In this document: in pieces, positions 12,192-24,800 of the stretch
How the letters are laid out: every line of letters begins with the position of its first letter
How positions within the stretch are numbered: position 1 is the stretch's first letter
DNA from: Trogon surrucura
Taxonomy: Eukaryota; Chordata; Aves; Trogoniformes; Trogonidae
DNA length: 64,000 nt
Direction of reading: 5' to 3'
Assembly (NCBI GenBank): GCA_020746105.1
Contig: CM036617.1
Span: 159,596,912-159,660,911 of the forward strand
Made by a program: the position numbers and the translations under genes
The notes under the pieces: generated by a model
Told to the model about the DNA's origin: nothing
Database searches by the model: none
Seen by the model: the letters and a program-made list of their open reading frames with translations, nothing else

Positions 12192-13560
12192 CTATGTAGG
12201 AAGTTTTAAAAAGCATCCATTAGTCATATTTGCATGAAAAAAAATATAAAAGGCATTTGTGGCATAACAAAATTTCCTGTAACATCATACTTAAGAACAC
12301 AACAGCCACATTTAAGGTTGTTATTTTTAGGTGTAGCACGTAGTTCCATCAATCAAGACATTAACTATCCTAACCCACATTCAAAACTGTCTCTACAGAC
12401 TTCAGCAATAACTGCAAACTGTGTGCTACTATTGGCAGCCCAACACCAAGGCAAGAAATTAAGTAGCTGTACACACCATAAAAGTCACATACAGAATTTT
12501 TAAATTTCCAACCAAATTACAAGAGACGATAGGTCACTACCCTTAAGTTCTCTTTACCTGTGTACCTCTTTAAAAACTGTGTCTAAAAGCAGCATTAATC
12601 AAGGCTGCAAAACCGTAAATAAGAATACTGTCATACATAATATTTAAACGTGGATTCATGACATTTAAATGTGGATTCATGACATTTAAACCTCGATTCA
12701 TGACTTAAGCTGCCCCAACTGCAGACAGAGCAGCTCTGTGTACACCTCTGTGTACCAAAGAACTTGTACTGTATCGTATACAATCAATTTTCAAGAAAAT
12801 CAGGGTCCTGTGCTACAACAGAAGAAACTGAGATACACAACTGATTTCAGAATCGCCCCTTTTAGACCTAGTGCAGATCTGACACTAGTTTACGTCTTTT
12901 GGGGAAATCAGACCTCTAATTACACACCACATAGAAAAACACCCTTAAATCTCAGCCCTTTGACAGACTTTGCCGTGTTAACGATCTGAAGGTCTCGGCA
13001 TCCAAGACTCAATAGTTTTCTTGGGAGCCACCCAGGTTTGACACGGGCATCAATCCCTAAGACGCAAAGAGGCTCTCCCCAGCTGCCATGTTTATTTATT
13101 AATTAGCACTCCCAACCACCACATTAATATAAACGCTTTATCCACGTAACTTGCATAGCTATGCTGCTGAGGCCAAAACTAGACTTTCACACTATCCTTA
13201 GTTTTCTTGCTTTAAGGCTCCCCATGAACACCAGACTAGCTTTAAGTGAAAATACCAAGAATGCCATTAGCTGTTAAGAAACACAATTCGGGCCGTGTGG
13301 GTGCCTGGTAACCCCCCCCCGCCGCCCCCTCCTTTAACCCCCTACTCTCTCCTTTTCCCCTCAGGGCCCAGCGAAGCTGCCAGAGGCTGCGCCGCTCCCA
13401 CAGCGCTACCGCTCCTCAGGCAAGGCCGAGGGCCCGGGCTCGTCTACACAGCGGCCCTAGGCCCGCCTGGCTCCGGGGTCTGACCGGGCGAAGCTCCAAA
13501 CTCCCCCTCGCCCCACAACGAGACCCCCGCTCTCACACCCACCTCTGCGGCCCCGAACAC
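12192..13560 (-). other. NUP37 intron 1 (5' limit approximate)
   Basis: An intron between the noncoding first exon in the CpG island and exon 2. It holds a three-copy 21-bp tandem repeat at 12642-12704 and the left shoulder of the CpG island from about 13290. The donor is not certain: candidates on the minus strand are GTGGGT near 13550 and GTGCGG near 13605. Confidence 0.5.
12642..12704. repeat. 21-bp tandem repeat, 3 copies
   Basis: Three adjacent 21-bp units begin ATTTAAA and end GATTCATGAC, at 12642-12662, 12663-12683 and 12684-12704. Units 1 and 2 differ at one base, and unit 3 differs at a few. This is a short minisatellite in NUP37 intron 1 with no known role. Confidence 0.9.
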
Positions 13561-14060
13561 ACCCACCCGGCACCGCCTCTCTCGCTCCCGCCAACACCCG
13601 GCCGCACCTCCCCGGTCAGGAACAGCAGCGCTCTCCTTCCGGGGCAGCCGCTCCCGCTCTCGGATTGGGCAGCCGCGGGGGATTTAAATTTAAACCGCCG
13701 GCGAGGGCGGTTGGGCGAGCGGCTCTGCCTGGTCCCGGTTTCCGCTGGAATAAGCGGGAGCGCCTCAGCCACTCTCGCGGGTGAGGGCCTTAAAGGCCGT
13801 GGCTCCTCTCTGGGAGAGTCGGAGCTGTCGCCGCGGCGAGGGGAGACCCCGAGGCGGCAGGGGGAGCGGTAAGGGTAACGTCGGCTCTCAGGGTTCGGTG
13901 TTTGGGGCTCGCTGCGCAATTTCTTGCGGCTTTTTCGGGCTGTGAGCGCTCGTGCCGAGCGACTGGTCTTGTCCCCTGCAGACGTCTCGGAGTGGGGGGG
14001 GAAGAGAAAGAAACGCCTCCGGAGAGATTTCTGTCGGCCTCACGCTGGCTTGCGCTTGCC
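13290..14060. promoter_or_regulatory. CpG island, bidirectional NUP37/PARPBP promoter
   Basis: A GC-rich, CpG-dense block in otherwise AT-rich sequence, placed exactly between the 5' ends of two divergent genes. Visible elements include an inverted CCAAT box (ATTGG, 13664-13668), an ETS-like CTTCCGG (13636-13642), GGGCGG (13705-13710) and a palindrome TTTAAATTTAAA (13683-13694). No TATA box is obvious. Transcription start sites cannot be fixed from sequence. The NUP37 first exon should lie near 13560-13660 (minus) and the PARPBP first exon should end at 13868 (plus). Confidence 0.8.
13750..13868 (+). other. PARPBP: PARPBP noncoding exon 1 (inferred, start approximate)
   Basis: PARPBP coding begins three bases after an acceptor at 15694, so the 5' UTR must come from an upstream exon. 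The best donor in the CpG island is GAGCG|GTAAGG at 13868/13869. The exon start is a guess. Confidence 0.45.
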
Positions 14061-15694
14061 TGCGTATTTCATTCCTTATAGCCTGCACGTTTTATGTGTT
14101 AGCGTAAAATAGTAAAGTAAATTGTCTCCTGAAGACATTTTTTGGGGCGTAAGTTATTGCAGTCGCTCTCACTTGTTACCTGGTGTCTCCTGTTCTCCTG
14201 CCTCTCTCCCGCACCTCATCATTTTTCCTGATTGTACCAATCATAGAATGGCCTAGACTGGAAGGGACCTTAGAGATCATCTAATCCAACCTCCCTGTCA
14301 CGGGCAGGGACACCTCTCAACTAGATCAGGCTACTGAAAGCCCCGTCCAACCTGGCCTTGAACACCTCCAGGGAGGGGGCAGCCACAACACCTCTGGGCA
14401 ATTTATTCCAAAATCTTGCCACCCTCGTACTGAAGAATTTGTTCCTAAGATCTAATGTAAATCTATTCTCCTTCAACTTAAGCTCATTTCCTCTTGTCCT
14501 ATCAGTGGACACTCTTGTAAAAAGTCTCTCCCCAGCCTTCCTGTAGGTTCCCTTCAGGTATTGGAAGGCAGCTATTAGGTCCCCCCGAAGTCTTCTCTTT
14601 TCAAGACTGAACAACCCCAGCTCCCGCAGCCTGTCCTCGTAGCAGAGGTGCTCCAGCCCCTGGATCATCTTTGTGGCCCTCCTCTGAACGCGCTCCAATA
14701 GATCTATATCCCTCTTATGGTGGGGATGCCAGAACTGGATGCAGTATTCAAGGTGGGGTCTCACAAGAGTAGAGGGGAAGATTCACCTCTCTTGACCTGC
14801 TGGCTACACTTCTTCTGGTACATCCCAGGATGTGGTTGTCCTTCTGGGCTGCATGAGCGCACTGCCGGCTCATGTTGAGTTTCTCGTCTATCAACACCCA
14901 ATCACCCAACTGCTGTGGGCCGTGCCTTAGCTAAGTGAAATAAGGGGAAAAGTTGAGTTTGTGTACTGAAAGTAAATTATATGGGTTTTGCTCCTCTACC
15001 TTTACTGCAGTGTTAAGCAGCTGAGTTTCAGAAAAGAATAAGTTTAATGAAGGTACATTTTTTTAGAAAGTTTGGTGTACCTGTGTCTTGACAAATGCAA
15101 GAAGGTGAAAATGACCAAAGCATGAAGAAGTCAAATTCAAAACTGATAATTAATCTAATTGCCAAAGGAAATAGGGCAAATAATGATGTATGGAATGGGA
15201 AAAGAAATAAAAACCACCCAACTTTGTAAGTGACAAAAGCATTTAGACATGTCTGTTACTAAGCCTTAGAAATATTAAATCTCATGTTTCCAGGTTTAAA
15301 ACATTCTGACTGATACTGGTGTGAATGAGTAGTGATTGCAGGCAGTACAACAGATGCTTTTTGGGGTATTCAGACTGCTTTCAGAGATAAAAGACTATTG
15401 TATTTGTGATGACATTCTTTCATGTTGGCATAATATACACAGAAAGTAAGAGGTCTTCATGAAGACATGTCACACACAAGCACTTTTAACCCCCTGTCTT
15501 CATGGTTGCTCTGTCATATTGAGGTGAGTCTCACTAGCCTTTTGGTTTAGTGGGAAGAGTTTATTCTAGGAGCTTGATCTGCAAGAAGGTACAGCAAGAT
15601 TTGCACAGCTTATTGGAAGATGAAGACCACATAGCCCTCTTACTTGCTTATATTTACCTTTATTTCTCCTAATTATTTCTGTCTTCTGCTCTAG
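13869..15694 (+). other. PARPBP intron 1
   Basis: A 1.8 kb intron ending TCTTCTGCTCTAG. It contains the right part of the CpG island and an antisense CR1 copy at about 14243-14905; the remainder is plain AT-rich sequence. Confidence 0.6.
14243..14905 (-). mobile_element. CR1 LINE fragment with intact RT C-terminal frame
   Basis: The minus strand carries an uninterrupted 147-residue frame (14764-14321) starting [19 protein letters not shown]. It continues with [18 protein letters not shown] and [18 protein letters not shown], the conserved CR1 ORF2 C-terminus. The CR1 3' tail follows (AGGTTGGATTAGATGATCTC at about 14292-14273 on the minus strand). It is 5'-truncated. It lies about 375 bp inside PARPBP intron 1 and antisense to the gene. 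The open frame suggests a fairly young insertion. Confidence 0.92.
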
Positions 15695-15847
15695 ACAATG
15701 ATTGATTTCCAGCAAAAAATTTTAAGCTTGATCAAGTGTTTCAGAAGACAATGGCCTTTATTTTCAAACTCTGAGAGGACTACTGTATGTGGAGCAGACT
15801 TGATGCTGACGGCGTTACAACTGTCAATGGCTGAAGTCAATAAACAG
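15695..15847 (+). CDS. PARPBP: PARPBP exon 2 (start codon, residues 1-50)
   Basis: The acceptor TCTGCTCTAG is followed by ACA then ATG, giving A at -3. The exon encodes [15 protein letters not shown] and later [20 protein letters not shown], then ends NKQ before donor GTTAGC, in phase 0. The spacing from the start Met to NSERTT matches the human protein. Confidence 0.94.
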
Positions 15848-18800
15848 GTTAGCATTCCTTCAGCATGTTCTTGGTGTTTAGTATAACCACTTTTTTTTCA
15901 GGAACTTGAACAATTTTAATGGATTTGATGTTTTTAACTTATTTTTATCTGCAGTAGAAATTAAAATTAACAAAGCTTTTCAGAGATATCCAGAACAATT
16001 TAAGTCTCATAATTTATTGGTCTTAAATTTCTCCAAGAATAAGGGTAGCAAACAGTGTGATAAACATTGATCAAATAGTAGGGATGAAAGGGAAAACAAA
16101 TCTACTCTTTGAATTCCTCTGAAAATACTTTGGGTTGTAGCCATATGGTGGCATAAAGACAAGTGGCATATGGTCTGTGGTGAGAGTTAATAGCTTCTAC
16201 CTGGACTGATTAGTATAGATGTAAAATCTAGGAAAACTTTCAGGAAGAACCACTCTTAAGGATTGAAATAGAAATAATGATTCTCAAGTTCGAATTGAGA
16301 TGAAGGTAATTGGTTTAAGTTGACTGCAGTTGTGGATCAGGAAGAGTAGAAGATAGGTTAATGGAACAAATAATAACTTGTCGTTTTAAGACCATGACTG
16401 TTTTAGCCAGTATTGAGGGAAACTGAGACATCATATAGAACTATTGTTTTCCCTGAGTCTGGGAATTTCAGTTCTCAGACTTGTCTTTAATATTTTGTAA
16501 ACAAACATCCTAGCACCGGGACTGTGAGACTGGAGAACAAGTGCTTCATTGTTGATCTTAGAAATATATTTCTGTGTTTCTCTCTTTCTGATTCTGTATG
16601 AAATCGATTTTAGTGTGTGATTTAGTTCTATCCTGTGCTTCCTTGAGTGTGTTTTGTACACTCTCTGAAGAATATCATGTTCTGCTCAGTATCCTGTATT
16701 TCTTGAAATGCTTTCCCAAATCATCTTGTTACCATGTTGGCAAATAAAGAAAAAGGCCAAGTTGTTTTACAGTGCTACACCCCTAAGCTGTTTTATCTGT
16801 CTCCCTTTTAGTAATGAGAGACTCTCACCAACTTTGTAGCAATTTTATATTATCTATTGCTTGTAACATGCTGTAGTGATGCTACTGAGAGATGTTGTCT
16901 GGGCTGTTTTTCTGTAAGATTAATTTTTCACAGAATCGCAGAGCAGTTGAGGTTGGAAGGGCATTCTGGAGGTCACCACGTCCAACTCCTCTCCTCAAAC
17001 AGGGCCACCAACTGCTAGTTTTCCAGGAATGTGTCCAGATGAGTTTCAAATATCTTCAAGGATGGAGACTCCACAACCTTCCTGAGCAACCTGGGCCATT
17101 GCTCAATCACCCTCACAGTAAAAAAAAAGTGTTTCCTGGTGTTCATAGGAAACCTTCTATGTTTCTTTCAGTTTGTGCCCATTGCCTGTAGTCCTGTTAC
17201 TACGCACCATAAAAAAGAGCCTGTCTCAATCCTCTTTGTACCCTTCCTTCAGACATTTATATATGTTGATGAGATCTTCCCTGACTATTCTCTTCTCCAG
17301 CCTAAACAGCTCCAGCTTTATCAGCCTTTCCTCATGAGATGTTCCTGTCCATCATCTGTGGATGATTCACTGGACCTTGTGGGATTCTCCATATGTCAGT
17401 GTGTCTCCCTTGTACTGAGGAACCCAGAACTGGACATAGTACTCAGATGTGGTCTCATCAGTGCTGAGTAGCCTTTTCTGCAAGGCATATGCCCTTTATT
17501 AAAAGAAAGGTTGAAATTTTGGGGAAAAAAAAAAAAAAAAGCAATGGATATTTCATTGGGTTTTTTTTTAAAGGAAATAATATACTGAGGCTGTTTTACT
17601 GTTTGTACCCTATGTAACCAAGTCATAGGTAGTTAAGTTATTGTTTCTTGTATTTTTGAATGGCTTGACAGCTGTTGTTCTGTGTTAAAACTCCTGCTAC
17701 TTAAATCTTGAGGCATCCTACCTGGCTTAATGATAGGACTTTCTCTTATCTTCCTTCTACTTCCCTTCTCTATAGTGCTATAAGTTTATGTTTTGAGGGG
17801 TAGAAGGAGAAGCAGGAATGTGGTGTGTGGGTTTTTTGTGGTTTTGATTTTTTCCTATTGGTTTTCTTTTTTTTTTTTTTAACAAAGTGTGGTAAATTCT
17901 TTTTATTAACACTGTAGTGGTAATAAAAGTTGATAGTGTTGATATTGTTGTCTTTATAATAGTTTTTTGTTTGGATGAGCTCAGTTTTTACTTGTATATT
18001 TCAGGATCCTATTGTTGCAAAGAACTAACTGCTCTGCTGACCTATACATACCTTAGCTCTCCGATACTCCTTACGCATATCATACCTCTACTCGTTGTCC
18101 CTGGTCCTTTTCCCTGTGACACCACCTGCTCTATTCCCCCTCTTAGCGACCATTTCTTTGGGGAAAGCAGGAGAGAACATGATGGTGCCGAAATACTGAT
18201 AACTTTCTGCTTTTAAAAACAATTTTCCGTCAAAATAGAAGCTGCTTTGCTATGTAGTTAGCCCTAGAAGGCTTGAAATACCTACAAAATATTTTAAAAA
18301 ATAATAATGTCTTTAGGCATGAAATGTTGCTATTGGATTTCAGAGATTCTAAAATAAGAGTTCAAGGAAAAGACATACTACGCTACCAAGAAGTGAAGAC
18401 ACTTTATAATGCTTCATTGTTTCTCTGCCTGTGAAACCTCATACTTGCAGTGTCTATCATGGAATGAAAGTATGGAACTTTTTAAAATTCCTTAATCTAT
18501 TAACTAGTTGGCCTATGCTTACTGCAAAACAGCACATTATTTATTAATTTTTAAACCAGAGACTCTTGACAAATTGACTGCATGAATAATAAAATAGACT
18601 GTCACAGTGAGTACCTGATCATGAAAATTATTGTCTGGAGTGCATTTTTATTTGAACTTAAAATATTTTTGCAGCACTAATATAAACTTTGCTAGTCTCC
18701 GCAGGTACATGGTCTGGTGAGAAAAGGTTTTGATTTTATTAGACACCATATTGAAGTTGTACTTTAACTTAGTACCCCTGGAGGATTTTGTTTCAAAACA

Positions 18801-21800
18801 AAGTGAGAAAACAACTTTTTTTTTTTTCTCCAACCTACTGCTGTTTTCACGTTTAAATTGGGTTATGATTATGTGTTTCATTTCAGCCCTCAAAAAAACA
18901 AAAATGAGTGCTTTTCAGAAAAATATATATGCCATTTTAGTATTCTGGTCATCGGTGGAATAGCATGCAAGTTCTTAGTGCTGAATTATTGTAACTTGTG
19001 CACAAAGTAGAAGGCGAAGAAGTGCTCCAAAAATAAAATGGATGAGCATGCTTTCATTTTTAGTCCTAGTTATTTTTCTAGATAACATCTAAATAGTTGA
19101 TTTCCAGAACTGTTAAGTATGCTAGACCTTTAAGAATGGATCTTTTGGGCTGGAACACTTTAACTGATTAATATTGCTCCTGACCTACTTTTGTGTTCAG
19201 TTTTACATTCAGTTGCTAATAGCGTTTTTAATTGTTTTATTCAGATTAAAGTTGCTTAATGGGAACATGTCTTGAAATAAAATAAAACCTTTAACCTAAA
19301 CTGGAGTTCTCTGCTGTTACTGGCATAGCAAAGCAAGGCTTGTCACTCAGTCCTAGGGCAGTACCGGATGGTACTGTGGGGTTGATTTTTAAATTTTTTT
19401 GTTTCCCTAACATATACTGGGGAATACATTATATACTGAGAGTATGAACTCTCTTTCTTTGGTCAAAACTGGAAAATTTTTGTCTGTTACAGTTGCAAAA
19501 TTACTTGTTGCATGTCTTGTGAAATCTAACTCTGATACAAGGACCTCAGCTGAAAAAGTTTAACAGCATGAAGTGAGGACTGGTACATAAATCAAAGAGC
19601 ACGGTGGGGATGAAAGAGGAGCCTTGGTGTGAAAGAGGAGGGGATAAAAGCAACTGGTATGGAAGTCCCAGATTTCAGGGGAAGGAGGAAGTGGTGATGG
19701 GGTTGATGTAGAGTATGGTAGTAAGGAAAAGTCTTCAATAGATGTGGCTATGAGATTGTAACGGATGCTGCATAAGACACCAAGGTTTAGGAACAGGGTG
19801 GAAAAAGGCACAGAATATAATGATGTATGTATGTGTGTAGGGAGACTGGCAACTTCTAGTTAGAATTTTGGAAAGGCAGGAAACAGTATAGAAGTGGAAG
19901 TCCCAGGTCAGTTGTCAAGAGATGAAAAAACAGGTTAACAAGTACTTAGTGACTAAAGGACCAAATTCTTAATTACATAGGCCAGAAATACGTATGTAAT
20001 CCTGCATCTCAAACCCTGTGTTTTCTCTCTGTTACCTTTAACTCAATCTAATTAGTAGCAGAAGTCTCTGCTAATACGTATTTTCTCACTTAAGTAGCAT
20101 CTTAATGCAATTCTTTCTTCCTGGGTATAGCTTGGTTTACAGGGATTGAAATTGGTCTTCTGGCTTCCACACTGTTGCAGTCTTTAACCATTGGCACTAC
20201 ATTCATCTCCTTAACTGGTAACCACAAGAGTCAGCCTCAGATTTTTTACAGTTCCTTGTACCCTCATGTTGAACTGGAAAACCTAATTAAATGTCTGATG
20301 CTCAGTGAGCTGCTTTTGTCCTCCGCCCCCTCTCCCCCCCTGCCCCCATCCAACTGTGAATCACTTGGTTTGAAAAACAGTACTTCACTGAAAGTAAAAA
20401 AAGACAATGTCAGAGATGAAACAAATAAGGTTATGTATTGTACCTAATTATTTCTTTGAGTGCAGTAGTAATTGCTCTCTCCTCCAGCTTCTTACTGACA
20501 GAACTGCGTGGTAGCTGTCTTGCGTCCTATTTCCTTCAGTGATACATCACTGTTTATGACTGAAATAATGGGGCTTTGTTACTTACTCGGCTTGTTTTTA
20601 CATTTCTGTGAATTCCAACTCAGCTATCTGCTCCTGTCTGCTGTGACACTTTCACATTTTCATTCATTCATGTCCTGCTGACATACTTGTAACCCTCAAC
20701 TGTACTAGGTTTGCTAACAGCTTTGATTCTTTAGTTATTTCTGCTTCGTAAATGAGATTACATATAGCATTATAGACTACACATAGTCTTGCTCATTCTT
20801 AGTCTTTTCTGCTCTCCTATGTAGAGATAACTTTTCTCAAAAATTTATTTGCTTTTTGTCCTTCTGGTTTACACCTGCACAACAAAGCTGCAAGTTTATT
20901 GCTTTACAATTAAGTGTTCATTCTTCTTAGAAGTGCTTAGGCAAGATTGCTTCACACACCCCTACATATAAATAGTAATAGCAGATGTCCCCACTTGGAT
21001 GTAAATCCTTTGAAGAAAATGTGATAAACTAATATTTAAATTATATGTGATTTTAGTCATTCCTGTTGATACATTTTCTGCTACTGTCTGCCAGTGGTCA
21101 ACAGAGCACTCATCTCAAGAGTTGGAAAGAAGAAAGGGACTTCTAACTGTGATACAAGCCTCTTAAATTACTTTGTCATAAATTTGAATTTTCTTTTTTT
21201 TGTCTAGGATAGGGGAGGGTTCTTCAGTTGCTACAAAATGCTGTTAGTTATTTCGCTACTCATGTTTGTTGTCGTTTACCCATTTTATCTGCTCTTTTAA
21301 ATTAACTCTGTTAATCTCTTAATTCTGCAAATTTTCCGATAAGGGGTACTTTTTTCCCTTTTTGGGAAGAAGGCAGAGGGACATGTGGAGTGTAGTCCAA
21401 CTGCAACAGGGAGAGTGAGTCAGAAGCTGCATATAGGATTGTAGTTAATGTTAGTTATGGTGCTAGTAATGGATTGGTGTGCATTGTTTCAATGCATTTG
21501 TTCAATGCATGTAGCAATGCTAGCAACATTATGCTAAAGTAACTGCACTAACACAGGAAAAAAGGGTTTTTGTTTGGTTGTTTTTTTGTGGACATAGCAT
21601 ATGCTTTCTCAGATTGCTACATGAAGCAACGTAATGGAGCTCTATTTACCGTCTTTGGAATGTTAATGCCTGCCATGCTGAAAACTGTTTCTGCAAATAA
21701 ACACTTTTCTGTAAGCAGTAGTTCTGTGAAAGTCAGTACGTCTTTTCTTATGAGGAAACCTGGTATTTTAAAGATCAAGAGTGAATACTGCATATAACAA

Positions 21801-24800
21801 AACTGAACTGTAAAGGCAAAGTAAGACTTTATAATGAACTTATATTGAGATTATAATGTGTTGGGTTTTTTTTTAAAAAAATATACATATATGTAGCTTG
21901 TTTTAAAGCTATTTTTAAAGCTATGCTGAATACACAACATAGTATTTTTTTTCTTTTTTTCTGTTCTATTAGCACCATGGAGATTTCACAGTATCACTTA
22001 GTGATGTATTGGAAACTTGGAAATATTTGTTACATGACAAACTGGAATTATCATATGACAACATGAAAGAACCTGAAAATTATGCCGACATAAAAAAAGC
22101 CTATCATGCCTTCTTGGCAAGAAGCAATATGTTAGATCTAATAGATATATATCAGAAGTGCTACGGGCTTGGATTTGTATCTGAAGATGAATGCATAACC
22201 CCTGTAAGTATTTTGTTTGTTTGAACTCTGATGTTGTTTTGATATACTTTTGGTTCCAGTTATGAATTTATGACACTTGCAAATATGTGCAGGAACTCTG
22301 AGTTATTCAAAAGTTGCTTTGCTCTTCTGTTGGGGAAACAGATGAGTTTAAATTACTAAATCTTTTAAACTAATCTGAAAAATTATTTCTTCCGTTGTCC
22401 TACTGGATGGATGAGTCCCATAGCTCTTTTATGAGTATATCACTCTTTGCTAGAAAGGGAACTGAAAAAATGGAACTGCAGAGATTTGCTAAGACTGGAA
22501 CAAAGCTAAACACGGTATAACACCTTAAATGTTCTCCAAAACATAGGCAGCTACTTCTAGTGCAAGTGTATTATGTAACGGTTTGAGATAACTTTTCAAA
22601 GTTAATTTGAATCTTGCGCATCATTTTGTTACTAAGACAGTTGTACTTTTTAAAACTAAAACGAGAAGTAGATTGTGAGGGCTGAGTTAACCTCAAAACA
22701 CTAGTAAACTGGTGGAGACTTAGTTTCATCAGATTTTAATGCTATTTTTTGCTTTCTAGTCATGTTCGTATTTAAGCTTATTCAAATATTTTTTTGAAAG
22801 GTTCTGCTGATGGAATTTATTTCTGGCACAATGAATGCACAAGAAAATAATGGTTCTGTTCTTTCTACTCCTTCTACACCAGTCAACAGAAAGGACAGGG
22901 AGAATGTGAAGGTAAAAATGATTTCTTTCTCTTTTTTAATGTTTAGTATATATTGAAAAGATGAAATATAACATAGCTTCCTTTTCCAGTTGTTAGTATT
23001 AAAATGTTTCTGGCTTAAAAAAAAAGGCAGAACATGTGTAGTCACATGCACACACCTACAATATACCTAAGTGCAGAAATTGGTATTCTGGAAGATAGTC
23101 CTTTTATAGCAGGCCCTTGATACGGACTTAATCTACCTTGAAACAGCAAGGAATGAATTTTTCTACCAGTACACTATGACTCAAACGTTGTTTTGACTAA
23201 GAGCTAAATTACTTGCCCAGTGGTTCAAAGTGAAGTGAGTGAAGTAAACTTCTTCAATTTAATTTTATTAGCTCATACTCCCTTACATATGGAAGAAATC
23301 TGAAATCTAGCTACTGTTGTGGTAGCTGTAGCAAAACAAACAAGGTTTGTCTGTCCCAGTAGAGGATTTGAGGACTTTCTGGGAATACTAGATTCTTTCC
23401 TCTTACCCATTCAACCCCCGAAACAAGAGTCTCTGAATACTATATATAACAGTGCTTGAAATGCTGGAGTTTTAATCATTTCCATACTTGCTTTTGTCAT
23501 GATAAGTGGCAATATCAATTCAATATTTGGGTACAACTCAAAATATTTCTGAACAAGAAAATATCTTCTGAACTACGGTTCTCTCCTAGGCGGTACTTCT
23601 ACCATTAAAAGAATGACTTTCTTACTACTGTAACTTCTGTATTAAAAATATTTCTTGCTCTTTTTTCCTTCTCTTAAAACTGTCTCCTCAGGCTGTCACA
23701 CATACATGTTTGGTTTCTTTACTGCCAACACATTTTATTGTATACATCCTGTTGAAGAAGAAGAAATTCCCCAGTAAATATAGATTTTCTCTCATTGTCT
23801 TTCCTTTTGTTAGTGGGTTTGTTTTTTTTTGTCTTTGCTTGTGACAAAACTGTAAATTCTTCAGTTCTGGGACTGTTCTTAAAGGGTCCGGAACAGTGCT
23901 GCGATATAAACAATTACAATACTAGGTTTTGATTATGTGGGTGGAGCTGGGTCACAATTTATGTCCAAACTGAATCAGTGGAGTTTCTGTGATTGAAACC
24001 TCACAGGCGCTAAGGGAAAAAATACTGAATCTGGTGAGCTGTTTAAAATCTTAACCTATTTGAAGTTAACGACAAATCCTTATGTTGTTTAATAGAGCTA
24101 GTATTTTGCCTTAGGGTAGTTTTCTACACAGATCCTTTTGGATCTGTGATGAGGTTTGTAAGTAGAAATTGATAACCAGTTTTAATAGCTGGAGATCCAA
24201 CCCTCAAATATTTTGTGAATATTCAAGTACAGAATACCTAATTAATGTATTAATCATGCTTGCTTTTGTCAGTATTTCCAGAATTCCCATGCATAAAGTA
24301 ACATTTTGAAATTAGGCAAGGTGAAATTCTTAATGTTCCAAAACTCATATCAGTACATTACCTTTAAAATGACTTAAAAAAAAGTGGAATATAGTTTAGC
24401 AGTGGGCTCACAGAACATTAGGGGCTGGAAGGGACCTCAAAGATCATCTAGTCCAACCCCCCTACCAGAGCAGGATGCTCTGCAGTAGATCACACAGGAA
24501 CACGTCCAGGGTTTTGAATATCTCCAAAGAAGGGGACTCCGCAACCTCCCTGGGCAGTCTGTTCCAGTGCTCTGGCACCCTCACAGGGAAAAAGTTTTTC
24601 CTCATGTTTTTGTGGAACCTCCTATGTTCCAGCTTGAACCCATTGCCCCTTTTCCTGTCATTGGACACCACTGAAAAGAGCCTGGCACCGTCCTCCTGAC
24701 GCTCATTCTTTACATATTTATAAACATGAGTGAGGTCACCCTCAGCCTCCTCTTCTCCAAGCTAAAGAGACCCAGCTCCTTCAGCCTTTCCTCATAAGGG

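Noticed and set aside
13533..13919. A 128-residue Arg/Pro-rich frame and other frames in the CpG island
   Set aside because: High GC gives long stop-free frames; composition is typical of random GC-rich DNA and the region is the promoter and noncoding first exons.
17525..17540. Poly(A) run as the tail of a processed pseudogene
   Set aside because: No coding sequence or target-site duplication beside it, and it abuts nothing but a CR1 fragment reading the other way.
20460..21000. Pyrimidine-rich stretch as a possible ancient LINE
   Set aside because: It vaguely resembles L2-type sequence, but no diagnostic motif or 3' tail could be identified.
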